The notes below the pieces were generated by a model. The model was given only the letters and a program-made list of their open reading frames with translations. It had not been told where the DNA came from and searched no databases. A stretch of DNA of 64,000 nucleotides from Streptomyces iconiensis (lineage in GTDB: Bacteria; Actinomycetota; Actinomycetes; Streptomycetales; Streptomycetaceae), in the NCBI RefSeq assembly GCF_028657195.3, contig NZ_JANCPR020000008.1, positions 62,001 to 126,000 on the forward strand, written 5' to 3'. This document shows positions 19,077 to 30,224 of this stretch, piece by piece. The translations under genes were made by a program, and so were the position numbers. The first letter of the stretch is position 1, and each line of letters begins with the position of its first letter.

Positions 19077-20375
19077 ATGAACGCGCAACATGACTCCTCC
19101 CCGGGCTCCTCCGCTCCGGGCCCGTCCGCTTCGGGCTCCTCCGCTCCGGGCCCGTCCACCCCGGGCCCGTCCACCCCCGGCCCCTCCGGCACGCGTTCGG
19201 AGGTGGATTGGATCACCACGCCTCTCACGGCGGATCTCCTGCGCGGTGCGCTCGAACTCGAACACACCGAGCACGGAGTGCTGCCGCACCGGCTGCCCGC
19301 GTGGGCACGTGCCCAGTGCGCCGACGGGCAGCTGGCCATGGCGGAGGCCCAATCGGCGGGCGTGCGGCTGGTGTTCCGTACCCGGGCCACGGTTGTCGAG
19401 CTGGAGGCGCTGCGCACCCAGAGCGTCTACGAGGGAGCCCCACCCCGTCCCGACGGCCTGTACGACCTGATCGTCGACGGCGCCCTGGCCGGGCAGGCCA
19501 GTGTGCCGGGCGGCAATGTGCTGTGGACGGACATCGCCACCGGCTCCACCGGGAGCCGGCGGGGGCCGGCGGGCACCGTCCGGTTCCCCGGCCTTCCGGA
19601 CCGCGTCAAGGACGTGGAGATCTGGCTGCCGCACACCGAGATCACCGAGTTGATCGCGCTGCGCACCGATGCGCCCGTCGAACCCGTACCGGACGCGGGT
19701 CTCAAGCGGTGGCTGCACCACGGAAGTTCGATCAGCCACGGCTCCAACGCCGCGAGCCCCAGCACCACCTGGCCCGCGCTGGCGGCGTCGTCCGGCGGCG
19801 TGGAACTGACCAACCTGGGGATGGGCGGCGGCGCCGTGCTCGATCCGTTCACCGCCCGCGCCATGCGCGACACCCCCGCCGACCTGATCAGCGTCAAGCT
19901 CGGCATCAACCTGGTCAACAGAGACCTGATGCGTGAGCGTGCCTTCGGCCCCGCGGTACACGGTTTCCTCGACACCCTGCGCGAGGGTCACCCCACCGTT
20001 CCGCTGCTGGTCGTCTCGCCCATCCTGTGCCCCATACACGAGGACACCCCTGGCCCTGTCGTTCCGGACTTCGACGCTCTCAGCGAGGGACAGCTCCGGT
20101 TCTTGGCCTCGGGTGACCCCGCCGAGCGTGCGGTGGGGAAGCTGACGCTGAACGTCATCCGGGACGAGCTGGCCCGCATCGTGGAGCAGCGGCGAGCCGA
20201 TGATCCGCACCTGCACTACCTCGACGGCCGCGAGCTGTACGGCGAGGCCGACTTCGCCGAACTGCCGATGCCCGACCAGCTCCACCCGGAGGCCGCCGCG
20301 CACCGCCGCATGGGCGAGCGCTTCGCCGCCCTGGCCTTCGGCGCCGGCGGACCCTTCGCGGCCGGGCCCGACTGA
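19077..20375 (+). CDS. SGNH/GDSL-family hydrolase
   Basis: A 432-residue protein with an N-terminal Ser/Pro/Gly repeat tail (residues 5-38, units like APGPS/TPGPS), a beta-rich N-terminal domain (about 45-210) and an SGNH hydrolase domain. The catalytic blocks are HHGSSISHG (nucleophile Ser), GMGGGAVLD (oxyanion Gly), KLGINLVN (Asn) and MPDQLHPEAAAH (Asp-His pair). Family members are esterases or lipases. No signal peptide is evident, so it is probably cytosolic. The ATG at 19077 begins the low-complexity tail; the true start could be later. It lies 86 bp after the flavoenzyme, possibly co-transcribed. Confidence 0.85.
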   Translation: MNAQHDSSPGSSAPGPSASGSSAPGPSTPGPSTPGPSGTRSEVDWITTPLTADLLRGALELEHTEHGVLPHRLPAWARAQCADGQLAMAEAQSAGVRLVFRTRATVVELEALRTQSVYEGAPPRPDGLYDLIVDGALAGQASVPGGNVLWTDIATGSTGSRRGPAGTVRFPGLPDRVKDVEIWLPHTEITELIALRTDAPVEPVPDAGLKRWLHHGSSISHGSNAASPSTTWPALAASSGGVELTNLGMGGGAVLDPFTARAMRDTPADLISVKLGINLVNRDLMRERAFGPAVHGFLDTLREGHPTVPLLVVSPILCPIHEDTPGPVVPDFDALSEGQLRFLASGDPAERAVGKLTLNVIRDELARIVEQRRADDPHLHYLDGRELYGEADFAELPMPDQLHPEAAAHRRMGERFAALAFGAGGPFAAGPD

Positions 20376-20427
20376 GAAGCGCGCCCGCGCCCGCCGCCTC
20401 CCACGAAGTGCGCTGCCCGAGCCTCCT

Positions 20428-20479
20428 GTACCGGCTCCTGTAGCGGCCCTCCCGTACCGGCTCCTGCAGCGGCCCTCCC
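20428..20479. repeat. 26-bp tandem duplication
   Basis: Two adjacent 26-bp units starting GTACCGGCTCCTG, differing at a single base, in the gap between the convergent SGNH hydrolase and CDF transporter genes. Confidence 0.7.
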
Positions 20480-20557
20480 GGCGCGCTCCACCGGGCTGTC
20501 CGTACCGGTAACAGGGCTATCCGTACAGGTAGCCGTTGTGCGGTCGCCGTCCGCGCC

Positions 20558-21667
20558 TCAGGCGAGGGCGGTGTGGTGGGTCAGGAGGTGGTGCGGGTCC
20601 GGCTGTCCTTCGTCGGGGGCCGCGTCGGCGTGGATATGTGCTGCGGTCAGCTTGGGCACGGCGTGCAGCAGCGCGTGTTCGGCCTCGACGGCGACCTGGT
20701 GCCCGGCCCGTACGGTCAACCGGCCGTCGACCACGATGGCGACCTCGGCGCGCAGCCGGTGGCCGATCCAGCGCAGCCGCAGCTCGCCCACCTCCCGAAC
20801 GCCGGGAACGGTGCGCAGGGCCGCCTCGGCGGTGTCGACCAGCGCGGGGTCGATGGCGTCCAGCACGCGCCGGAACACCTCGCGGGCCGCGTCCCGGAGG
20901 ACGAACAGGATCGCCGCGGTGATCAGCAGGCCCACGATCGGGTCGGCCAGGGGCCAGCCGAGCGCCGCGCCACCGGCGCTGAGCAGGACGGCGAGTGAGG
21001 TGTAGCCGTCGGTACGCGCGTGCAGTCCGTCGGCGACCAGGGCGGCCGACCCGATCTCGCGTCCGACGCGCGTGCGGTAGCGGGCCACCCACTCGTTCCC
21101 GGCGAAGCCGACTACGGCCGCGGCGGCCACCACCCAAAGGTGTTGCATCTCGCGCGGGTTGAGCAGCCTGTCGACCGCTGTCCAGGCGGCGAAGAGCGCC
21201 GAGGCGGCGATGGTGGCCACGATCACGATGCCCGCCAGGTCCTCTGCCCTCCCGTAGCCGTAGGTGAAGCGGCGGGTGGCAGCGCGGCGGCCCAGGACGA
21301 AGGCGATCCCCAGCGGAACGGCGGTCAGCGCGTCGGCCGCGTTGTGCACCGTGTCGCCGAGCAGCGCGACCGAACCGGAGAGGACCACGATCACCGCCTG
21401 GGCGAGCGCGGTCACCCCCAGCACGGCCAGCGACACCCACAGCGCCCGCATCCCCCTTGCCGAGGACTCCAGCGCCGCGTCGACCTTGGCGGTGGACTCG
21501 TGCGAGTGCGGCCTCAGCACATGGCCCAACCGGTGCCGTACGCGGGCCAGGCGCCCGGCGTCGCCGTGCTGCCCTGTGCCGCTCCTGTGGCGATGCGCGG
21601 GAGAACCGTGCGGGTGCCCAGGAGAACCAGGGTGCTGGTCGGGAGAACCGTGCGCGTGCTGGACCAT
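20558..21667 (-). CDS. Cation diffusion facilitator metal exporter
   Basis: Membrane exporter of divalent metals (Zn, Co, Ni or Cd) out of the cytoplasm in exchange for protons. A His-rich N-terminal tail (about residues 1-35, HGSPxHPHG-type) probably binds metal. Six membrane spans follow. TM2 carries LLGDTVHNAADAL (HxxxD site) and TM5 carries ADGLHARTDGYTSL. The cytosolic C-terminal ferredoxin-like domain ends in HIHAD and a His-rich tail. Length of 369 is typical. AGGAGGAACG precedes the ATG at 21667. It is divergent from an ArsR-family sensor gene, which very likely represses it. Confidence 0.93.
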   Translation of the reverse strand: MVQHAHGSPDQHPGSPGHPHGSPAHRHRSGTGQHGDAGRLARVRHRLGHVLRPHSHESTAKVDAALESSARGMRALWVSLAVLGVTALAQAVIVVLSGSVALLGDTVHNAADALTAVPLGIAFVLGRRAATRRFTYGYGRAEDLAGIVIVATIAASALFAAWTAVDRLLNPREMQHLWVVAAAAVVGFAGNEWVARYRTRVGREIGSAALVADGLHARTDGYTSLAVLLSAGGAALGWPLADPIVGLLITAAILFVLRDAAREVFRRVLDAIDPALVDTAEAALRTVPGVREVGELRLRWIGHRLRAEVAIVVDGRLTVRAGHQVAVEAEHALLHAVPKLTAAHIHADAAPDEGQPDPHHLLTHHTALA

Positions 21668-21747
21668 CGTTCCTCCTCGTGCCGGTGCGAGCGGGGGCGG
21701 CGTCCGCGGTGGTCGTGGTGGACACGGTGCCGCACGCGACCCATTAT

Positions 21748-21766
21748 GTGCGTATGAGCGCACGCA
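21748..21766. promoter_or_regulatory. Candidate ArsR operator between CDF and arsR-type genes
   Basis: GTGCG-N6-CGCAC (21748-21763) and the overlapping TGCGT-N8-ACGCA (21749-21766) form inverted repeats across the ArsR start region, in the only gap shared by the divergent exporter and sensor. Use as a metal-responsive operator is inference. Confidence 0.5.
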
Positions 21767-22113
21767 TGCACCTATCAACTGCGCACGATGCGCACCCGCA
21801 CAACCCGGGCGAGCAACAGTTCGCCCTCGCGGCCGAACTTCTGGCCCTGCTCGGCGACCGCACCCGCCTGGCACTCCTCCATGCCCTGGCGCAGTCGGAA
21901 GCCGACGTGAGCACGCTCACCGAGAGCTGCGGGGCCCAGCGGCCCGCCGTCAGCCAGCACCTCGCCCGCCTGCGGATGAGCGGCCTGGTCGCCACCCGCA
22001 AGGAGGGGCGCCGCGTCGTCTACACCCTCGCGGACGGCCACCTGCGCCGCGTCGTCGACGAGGCACTGAGCCTGGCCGACCACCAGCTCACCCACCGCCC
22101 CCCGCACGACTGA
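21754..22113 (+). CDS. ArsR/SmtB-family metal-responsive repressor
   Basis: A winged-helix repressor of about 119 residues that should release DNA on binding metal. A His-rich N-terminus is followed by ELLALLGDRTRLALLHALAQ, the recognition helix CGAQRPAVSQHLARLRMSGL and the wing RKEGRRVVYTL. The last helix reads DGHLRRVVDEALSLADHQLTH, keeping Asp-x-His and later Asp/His residues close to the SmtB/CzrA alpha-5 metal site, though one ligand position appears shifted. Together with the divergent CDF exporter this suggests Zn, Ni or Co. The start could also be GTG 21748 or ATG 21766. Confidence 0.88.
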   Translation: MSARMHLSTAHDAHPHNPGEQQFALAAELLALLGDRTRLALLHALAQSEADVSTLTESCGAQRPAVSQHLARLRMSGLVATRKEGRRVVYTLADGHLRRVVDEALSLADHQLTHRPPHD

Positions 22114-22282
22114 CCGGCGGGCGCCCTTCCCGCGACGGGGCGGCACTGCACCCACGTCGCCGCTGCCCGTCTCCCGGAGCGCTTCCGGGACCGGCCCGGT
22201 CCGGCAGGTGTCATCTGCTGCGGCAGCTCACGCCGTGTACGCACGGGGGAGGGGGAGAGGAGGACGCCTCTGGCGTCTCCTG

Positions 22283-22330
22283 CCTACGGACGTTTACCGC
22301 CGCCCGCCTACGAACGTCTACTGCCGCCCG
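22283..22330. repeat. 24-bp tandem duplication
   Basis: Two adjacent 24-bp units (22283-22306 and 22307-22330) beginning CCTACGGACGT and CCTACGAACGT and ending GCCGCCCG, with a few differences. They lie just after the end of the maleylpyruvate isomerase-family gene. The remaining gap from 22114 shows no gene. Confidence 0.65.
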
Positions 22331-22337
22331 CTGACGC

Positions 22338-23156
22338 CTACTTACGGAGCCAGAAGCCGGAGCGTTCCAGCCACAGGGTCAGCAGCTCCTCGTCCCCGTA
22401 CACCTCGATCGAGGTGTCGGCCGGCGTGCGGCGGCCGTAGAGGAGCAGAACGAGGTCGGTGAGCGGCGCGCGCACCGTCACCGCTGCCTTGTCGTGTGCG
22501 TGGCTCCAGGTGACCGGTTCGCGGGTGAGGTCGACCAGCCACTCGGCGTCCGTGTCGCTGGCGTGCAGTTGCAGCGTGCGCCCCGGGCCGGTGAGCGGCG
22601 CCGCACCGGGCCCGGCGGCCTTCAGGACGCGAGGCAGCGCGCCGAAGCCCATCCACTCGTCCAGCGCGTCCCGGCCCAGCTCCTCGCGTACGGCGAACTC
22701 GCGCACGGCGAAGGGACCTGCGCCCGTGGCGAAGGCGGCATCGGCGGCGTGCACGGTCGTCTCGTGCGTCATACGCCGGGCCCAGAACCGCGCGGTACCG
22801 CCCGGCGCGACCGTCCACACAGCGGCGTCGGGACCCGCCTCGCGCAGCGCCCCGGTCAGCTCGGCCGCACCCACGGCCAGCCAGTCGTCCAGCGCGGCGG
22901 GGCTCTCGGGGCCGGGCGAGGAGACATCGTCGACCAGGTCGTGCGGGACCGGCTCCGTGGCCCGCGTACGAACGATCCGCGCCGCCCACCGATGCGTGCC
23001 ACCGACGTGCCGCGCCAGCTCGGTGAGCGTCCACCCGGGACAGGCGGCAACGGGCACCGCCCCTGGACCCCCCTCGGCCGACCGCACGGCCGCACGCAAC
23101 TCGTCGGCCCTGGCGCTGATTTCGGCGCAGTAAACACCGTGACTCACGTCGTCCAC
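22338..23156 (-). CDS. Maleylpyruvate isomerase-family mycothiol-dependent enzyme
   Basis: A 272-residue protein of the DinB-like, actinobacterial maleylpyruvate isomerase superfamily, probably using mycothiol and a metal. The N-terminal four-helix bundle has PVAACPGWTLTELARHVGGTHRWAAR, whose first conserved His matches the metal site; the second His pair is in RRMTHETTVHAADA. A C-terminal SCP2-like domain follows (LQLHASDTDAEWLV, VTVRAPLTDLVLLLYGR). The reaction is unknown. GTG 23156 is preferred because TACGGT ends 6 bases upstream (leaderless); GTG 23147 is an alternative. Confidence 0.85.
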   Translation of the reverse strand: MDDVSHGVYCAEISARADELRAAVRSAEGGPGAVPVAACPGWTLTELARHVGGTHRWAARIVRTRATEPVPHDLVDDVSSPGPESPAALDDWLAVGAAELTGALREAGPDAAVWTVAPGGTARFWARRMTHETTVHAADAAFATGAGPFAVREFAVREELGRDALDEWMGFGALPRVLKAAGPGAAPLTGPGRTLQLHASDTDAEWLVDLTREPVTWSHAHDKAAVTVRAPLTDLVLLLYGRRTPADTSIEVYGDEELLTLWLERSGFWLRK

Positions 23157-23401
23157 CCCCGCACCGTAACCGCGAAGGGCCCCGGACGCCGCAGGGTTTT
23201 CTGCTCCTGCCCGGGGGCGGCCCACGGACCTGCGGGACAGGAACTGATCAGTTCTCCGGCGCAACAGGCCGGCCAGGCAGGGGTGTATCCGACCAAGGAT
23301 GATGGTCGAGATGCGGTACTTCGCGACGCCGTTGGAGGCGAACGGGCCCTGCGCTGTGGCCTGTTCGATGGGGCACCTGCCGGTGTCGTAGCCTTGCCGC
23401 G

Positions 23402-23869
23402 ATGTCCTTCATCGCCAGAATGTGCGAACGCCACACCGCGAAGCTCACCTGGGTCGTCGTGCTCGGTGTGGCTGTCTCGGTTCTCGTGGGTGACTCCCTC
23501 TGGCGTTGGGCGGCCGGTCTCGGCCCGGGGGTCGGCTTCGCCTTCGGCGCGTTCTGCGGCAGCGGCATTCTCTGCTGCTGGGCGCTGGCCTCAGCCGCAC
23601 TGAGACGGCGGCAGTGGGTGCGCTGCACCGGCGCGGCAGCCCTCGGCTGTGTGGCGTTCCTCGCTCTGGCCTGCCTGGTCCCTGGGCGCAACAGCCGCCT
23701 CCTCGGTTCCCTCGGCATGGCGAGCGACCGGCGCATGTGGGTGGAGGAGAACCCGGCGGTCTGGGGAGCGATCGGGATCGGCCTGGCACTCGGTGCGCTG
23801 GCCGTCTGGTGCGTCGCGCCCCGCCACGCCACGGGCCGGCGGCGGCGCCCCGCCCCGGCCAGGGAATAG
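23402..23869 (+). CDS. Small integral membrane protein of unknown function
   Basis: A 155-residue protein with about four hydrophobic segments (WVVVLGVAVSVLVG, GFAFGAFCGSGILCCWAL, GAAALGCVAFLALACLV, AIGIGLALGALAVWCVA) and a basic Arg-rich C-terminus. No known family was recognised. TAGCCT (23389-23394) ends 7 bases before the ATG, a leaderless arrangement that supports the start. Coding potential is moderate; it is isolated between an enzyme gene and a repeat array. Confidence 0.6.
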   Translation: MSFIARMCERHTAKLTWVVVLGVAVSVLVGDSLWRWAAGLGPGVGFAFGAFCGSGILCCWALASAALRRRQWVRCTGAAALGCVAFLALACLVPGRNSRLLGSLGMASDRRMWVEENPAVWGAIGIGLALGALAVWCVAPRHATGRRRRPAPARE

Positions 23870-23912
23870 CCGACGGGGACCTCGCACACCGAAGGGCCGA
23901 TGGTGCAGGCGA

Positions 23913-24112
23913 GGACGGTCATGCCGCGGGTGCCTCCAGGCGGACGGTCACGCCGTCGCTGTCTCGGGTCAGGCGGTCACGCCGTTGCTGTCGTCGGGCC
24001 GACGGTTACGCCGTCGCTGTCTCGGGGCAGACGGTCACGCCGTCGCTGTCTCGGGTCAGGCGGTCACGCCGTCGCTGCCTCCCGGCCAGACTCATGCCGC
24101 GGCTGTCTTCGG
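23913..24112. repeat. Tandem ~29-bp repeats copied from the SDR gene end
   Basis: Seven degenerate units lie head to tail: 23913-23938, 23939-23971, 23972-24000, 24001-24029, 24030-24058, 24059-24088 and 24089-24112. The core is GGTCACGCCGTCGCTG on the + strand. The last unit is the 3' end of the SDR gene including its stop, so the array looks like repeated duplication of that gene end. Confidence 0.8.
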
Positions 24113-24961
24113 ATAGTGGCGGCGCAGGTTGGCGGCAAGGATGAGGTCGAGCGCGCGGTCGGGCAGTATCCGGGTCAGGCGGGTGATCAGGGCGGCATCC
24201 CGGCCGGCGGTGTAGCGGGTGCGCGGTCTGCGGGTGGTCACGGCCTTCGCGATGACCCGGGCTGCGGCGTCGGCTGTCAGGCCCGATGCGGTGCCCGAGG
24301 CCATCAGGCTGTTGTTGGCCTTGACGAGGCCGCCGTAGCGCTCGTCCTGCTCCGGTGTCATCCGGGCGGCCAGTTGGTTCGCCGTCACGACCCCGCGGGC
24401 GGCGATCTCTGTGCGGACACCGCCGGGCTCGACCACGACCACCTGTACGCCCAGCGGCGCGACCTCTCGGCGGAGCGAGTCGCTGACCGCCTCCAGCGCG
24501 AACTTCGCACCGGCGTACGCGCCATATGTGGCCATGGCGACCTTGCCACCGACCGAGCTGATGTTGATCACACGGCCCTTGCTGCGCAGCAGCGCGGGCA
24601 GCAGTGCCTGGGTGACGGCGATGTGGCCGAACAGGTTGACCTCGAACACGCGGCGCCACTCCGGAAGCGGAAGGGCTTCGGCCGGGGCGTTCACCTGGAT
24701 CCCGGCGTTGTTGACGAGCGCGTGCAGCGGGCGCTGATCGTCGGTGACTCGGGCGGCGAGTGCCGCCACGTGCTCGGGCTCGGTGATGTCGAGGAGGAGC
24801 GGCTCGATGCCGGTCGATCGGATGGCGTCGGCGTCCCGGTCGCGCCGCACACCGGCCAGGACGTGGAATCCCTGGCGGGCCAGTTCGCGAGCTGTTGACG
24901 CACCCATGCCCGTGGAGGCTCCGGTGACGACGACCAGCTTCTGGGTTTCGGGTGATGTCAT
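24092..24961 (-). CDS. Short-chain dehydrogenase/reductase
   Basis: NAD(P)-dependent oxidoreductase of the classical SDR family, 289 residues. The cofactor motif TGASTGMGAST, NNAG (LHALVNNAGIQ) and the catalytic Ser-Tyr-Lys (ISSVGG... YGAYAGAKFALE) are all present, with PGGVRTE after the active site. The basic VRRDRD after strand 2 suggests NADP preference. The substrate is unknown. Its ATG overlaps the stop of the upstream TetR gene (ATGA), so the two are translationally coupled and the regulator probably controls its own enzyme. Its 3' end is the template of the tandem repeats downstream. Confidence 0.93.
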   Translation of the reverse strand: MTSPETQKLVVVTGASTGMGASTARELARQGFHVLAGVRRDRDADAIRSTGIEPLLLDITEPEHVAALAARVTDDQRPLHALVNNAGIQVNAPAEALPLPEWRRVFEVNLFGHIAVTQALLPALLRSKGRVINISSVGGKVAMATYGAYAGAKFALEAVSDSLRREVAPLGVQVVVVEPGGVRTEIAARGVVTANQLAARMTPEQDERYGGLVKANNSLMASGTASGLTADAAARVIAKAVTTRRPRTRYTAGRDAALITRLTRILPDRALDLILAANLRRHYPKTAAA

Positions 24962-25557
24962 GGCGTGTCCAACCGTGAGGGGGTCTGCTCGGGCGGGCCG
25001 AGGACCAGGGTGATCGCGACCTGGATGTGCCGGGGGCGGTCTTCGGGCGGGACGGTGAGGTGCTTGACGCCGGCCGCGATGGCGAGCATCTGCCAGGCGA
25101 GGTCCTCGGCGGAGATGCCTGTGCGCTCCGGTGCCCCCTCCGCGTGGAGAACGGCGGCCAGCGCGTCGACGACGGAGCGCTCCAGATCTCGCATGAGTGA
25201 GTCGCCCACCGTGTGTGCCGCGGTGAGGAGTTCGTTCAGTCCCTCGCTGGTCGCCGTCGCGGCGGGCCCGTGCAGGGCGGTGAAGGCGCTCAGCAGCCGC
25301 TCGCGCGCCGGCCGGTCCGCTCTGGCGAGTTCCTGGGCGACGGTGGCCTGGGTCCGGGCCACTACGCGCTGGAGGGCGGCGTGGAAGATCTGCTGCTTGT
25401 TCCTGAAATGCAGGTACAGGCCCTGGCGGGAGAGACCGGCCGCCGCGGCGAGGTCGTCCATGGACGTCTTCCGCAGCCCGTAGCGCAGGAAGACCGGCAC
25501 CGCCGCGTCCGCGATCTCCTCACCCCGCGACAGCTCCCGCTCGTCCTTGCCCGTCAT
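24958..25557 (-). CDS. TetR-family transcriptional regulator
   Basis: A 199-residue repressor. The N-terminal helix-turn-helix (about 12-60: IADAAVPVFLRYGLRKTSM, AAAAGLSRQGLYLHFRNK) is typical, and the C-terminal helical domain should bind an unknown ligand. It is the first gene of a two-gene unit with the SDR, overlapping by ATGA. A TTGTC-N6-GACAA palindrome lies upstream across its likely promoter (TTGTCC-N17-TTAACT on the - strand), fitting autoregulation. Confidence 0.92.
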   Translation of the reverse strand: MTGKDERELSRGEEIADAAVPVFLRYGLRKTSMDDLAAAAGLSRQGLYLHFRNKQQIFHAALQRVVARTQATVAQELARADRPARERLLSAFTALHGPAATATSEGLNELLTAAHTVGDSLMRDLERSVVDALAAVLHAEGAPERTGISAEDLAWQMLAIAAGVKHLTVPPEDRPRHIQVAITLVLGPPEQTPSRLDTP

Positions 25558-25621
25558 GCCTGCACCTGCCCTTCCCGCTCCTGTGCCGTCACCTAGTCAA
25601 TGTTTACAAGTTAAGGCAAAT

Positions 25622-25637
25622 TTGTCTAGTTGGACAA
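25622..25637. promoter_or_regulatory. Candidate TetR operator
   Basis: TTGTC-TAGTTG-GACAA inverted repeat in an AT-rich pocket of the TetR/argC intergenic region. It overlaps the likely -35 box of the TetR-SDR unit. Confidence 0.5.
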
Positions 25638-25744
25638 GTGGGTGGGTGCCGGAGATTGTCGGCCGTCACGCTTGGTCAGGCCGGTTGCGTGACCGACGGG
25701 GCAGTCGGGGGGCCGAGACGTACGTGACGTGCGGTGCTCGCATG

Positions 25745-27974
<2,230 letters not shown>

Positions 27975-27978
<4 letters not shown>

Positions 27979-28982
27979 GCGGTCATCAGCACGGCACCCG
28001 CAAGCACACCGCGCTCCCCAAGGCGCAGATCCTCATCGAGGCGCTGCCCTGGCTCACCCGGCACCACGGCCGGACCGTCGTCATCAAGTTCGGCGGCAAC
28101 GCGATGATCGACGAGGAGCTGAAGGCGGCCTTCGCGCAGGACGTCGTCTTCCTGCGCCACGCCGGCCTGCGCCCCGTCGTGGTGCACGGCGGCGGCCCGC
28201 AGATCAGCAGGCAACTCGACGCGCTGGGCCTGGAGTCGGAGTTCAAGGCCGGGCTCCGGGTGACCACGCCCGAGACGATGGACGTCGTACGGATGGTGCT
28301 GGCGGGACAGGTGCAGCGCGAGCTGGTCAACCTCCTCAACCAGCACGGTCCCCTCGCCGTGGGCATGACGGGCGAGGACGCGCACATCATGGCCGCGACC
28401 AAGCACTACGCCGACATCGACGGCGAGCGCATCGACATCGGGCGCGTCGGTGAGATCCACGCCATCGACACCGGAGCGATCCAGGCCCTGCTCGACGACG
28501 GCCGCATCCCCGTCATCTCCTCCATCGCGCGCAGCGCCGACGAGGGCGACGGCGGCACCGGCGTCTACAACGTCAACGCCGACACGGCCGCGGCGGCGCT
28601 CGCCGCGGCGCTGGACGCCGAGACGCTGATGGTGCTCACCGACGTCGAGGGGCTGTACGAGGACTGGCCGCACAGCGACGAGGTGATCAGCAGGCTCACG
28701 GCGCAGGAACTGGAGAAGCTGCTGCCCGACCTCGCCAGCGGCATGGTCCCCAAGATGGAGGGGTGCCTGCACGCCGTACGCAACGGCGTGCACACCGCCA
28801 GGGTCCTGGACGGGCGGGTGCCGCACTCGATCCTGCTGGAGATCTTCACCGACGAAGGCATCGGCACGATGGTCGTGCCCGATGCCGTACCCGAACCACG
28901 GACCGCAGCAGGGACCGCAGCAGGGACCGGAGCAGGGAACGCAAACGGGAACGCACCACGGAACGCGGAGGGCAACGCATGA
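27975..28982 (+). CDS. argB: Acetylglutamate kinase
   Basis: Phosphorylates N-acetylglutamate, normally the arginine-inhibited step. Amino-acid kinase fold: [10 protein letters not shown] near the start, [13 protein letters not shown] for substrate binding, and [17 protein letters not shown] plus VLTDVEGLY for ATP. Length is 335 residues, with about 28 extra C-terminal residues made of imperfect TAAG/NAxGNA repeats (DNA units like GGGACCGCAGCA and GGGAACGCA), a low-complexity extension not needed for catalysis. It overlaps argJ and argD by ATGA-type junctions. Confidence 0.96.
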
Positions 28983-30172
28983 TCACCCATTCCAACACCG
29001 CCCTCACCCAGCGCTGGCAGGGCGCGTTGATGGACAACTACGGCACCCCGCGCGTCCCCCTCACCCACGGCGAGGGCACCAAGCTGTGGGACGCCGAGGG
29101 CAAGGAGTACACCGACTTCGTCGGCGGTATCGCCGTCAACGCGCTCGGCACGGCGCACCCGGCCGTCGTCCGCGCCGTCTCCGACCAGATCGCCACCCTG
29201 GGGCACGTCTCCAACCTCTTCCTCACCGAGCCGACCGTCGCGCTCGCGGAGAAGCTTCTGGAACTCGCAGGCCGGCCGGGCAAGGTCTTCTTCTCCAACT
29301 CGGGGGCCGAGGCGATCGAGGCCGCCATCAAGATCGGGCGGCGTACCGGGCGTACCCATATGGTCGCCGCCGAGGGCGGCTTCCACGGCCGGACCATGGG
29401 CGCCCTCGCGCTCACAGGCCAGCCCGGCAAGCAGGAGCCGTTCCTGCCGCTGCCCGGCGAGGTCACCCACGTCCCCTTCGGCGACATCGAGGCGCTGCGC
29501 GCCGCCGTCACCGAGGAGACGGCGCTGCTCGTTCTGGAGCCCGTGCAGGGCGAGAACGGTGTCGTGCCGGCGCCGCCCGGCTACCTCGCGGCGGCGCGCG
29601 AGATCACAGCGGCCACCGGAACGCTGCTCGTGCTCGACGAGATCCAGACGGGCATCGGCAGGACGGGACACTGGTTCGCCTGCCAGGCCGAGGGTGTCGA
29701 GCCCGATCTGATCACCCTGGCCAAGGGCCTCGGCGGCGGCCTTCCGCTGGGCGCCACCCTCGCCTTCGGCGGTGCGGCCGACCTGTTCACGCCGGGCCAG
29801 CACGGCTCCACGTTCGGCGGCAACCCCGTCTCCTGCGCCGCGGGCCTCGCCGTTCTGGAGACCGTCGCGGCCGAAGGGCTCCTCGATCACGTCAAGCGTG
29901 TCGGTGCCCGTCTGCGCGAGTCCATCCAGGCGCTGGGGCACCCGATGGTCGATCAGGTCCGTGGTGCGGGGCTGCTGCTGGGTATCGTGCTCACCGGGCC
30001 GGTCGCGCCGCGTGTGCAGCAGGAAGCTCAGGACGCGGGGTTCCTGGTGAACGCGGTCGCCCCCGACACCATCCGGCTCGCTCCGCCGCTGATCGTCGGC
30101 GAGGAGGAGGCGGACGCACTCGTACGGGCACTGCCCGCCGTCCTCGACGCGGCGGCGGACGGGCCCCGATGA
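28979..30172 (+). CDS. argD: Acetylornithine aminotransferase
   Basis: PLP enzyme converting N-acetylglutamate semialdehyde to N-acetylornithine with glutamate as donor; members often also act in lysine synthesis. The 397-residue class III aminotransferase has [15 protein letters not shown], the PLP-ring Asp in [13 protein letters not shown], the PLP Lys in [13 protein letters not shown], and [14 protein letters not shown]. The ATG at 28979 overlaps the argB stop, giving a translationally coupled operon. argR follows after 52 bp without a terminator. Confidence 0.96.
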   Translation: MITHSNTALTQRWQGALMDNYGTPRVPLTHGEGTKLWDAEGKEYTDFVGGIAVNALGTAHPAVVRAVSDQIATLGHVSNLFLTEPTVALAEKLLELAGRPGKVFFSNSGAEAIEAAIKIGRRTGRTHMVAAEGGFHGRTMGALALTGQPGKQEPFLPLPGEVTHVPFGDIEALRAAVTEETALLVLEPVQGENGVVPAPPGYLAAAREITAATGTLLVLDEIQTGIGRTGHWFACQAEGVEPDLITLAKGLGGGLPLGATLAFGGAADLFTPGQHGSTFGGNPVSCAAGLAVLETVAAEGLLDHVKRVGARLRESIQALGHPMVDQVRGAGLLLGIVLTGPVAPRVQQEAQDAGFLVNAVAPDTIRLAPPLIVGEEEADALVRALPAVLDAAADGPR

Positions 30173-30224
30173 GTGGGAGAGCTGATGAGCCGTTGAGACA
30201 GAGAGCCGAAGGGGTAAGCGGACG

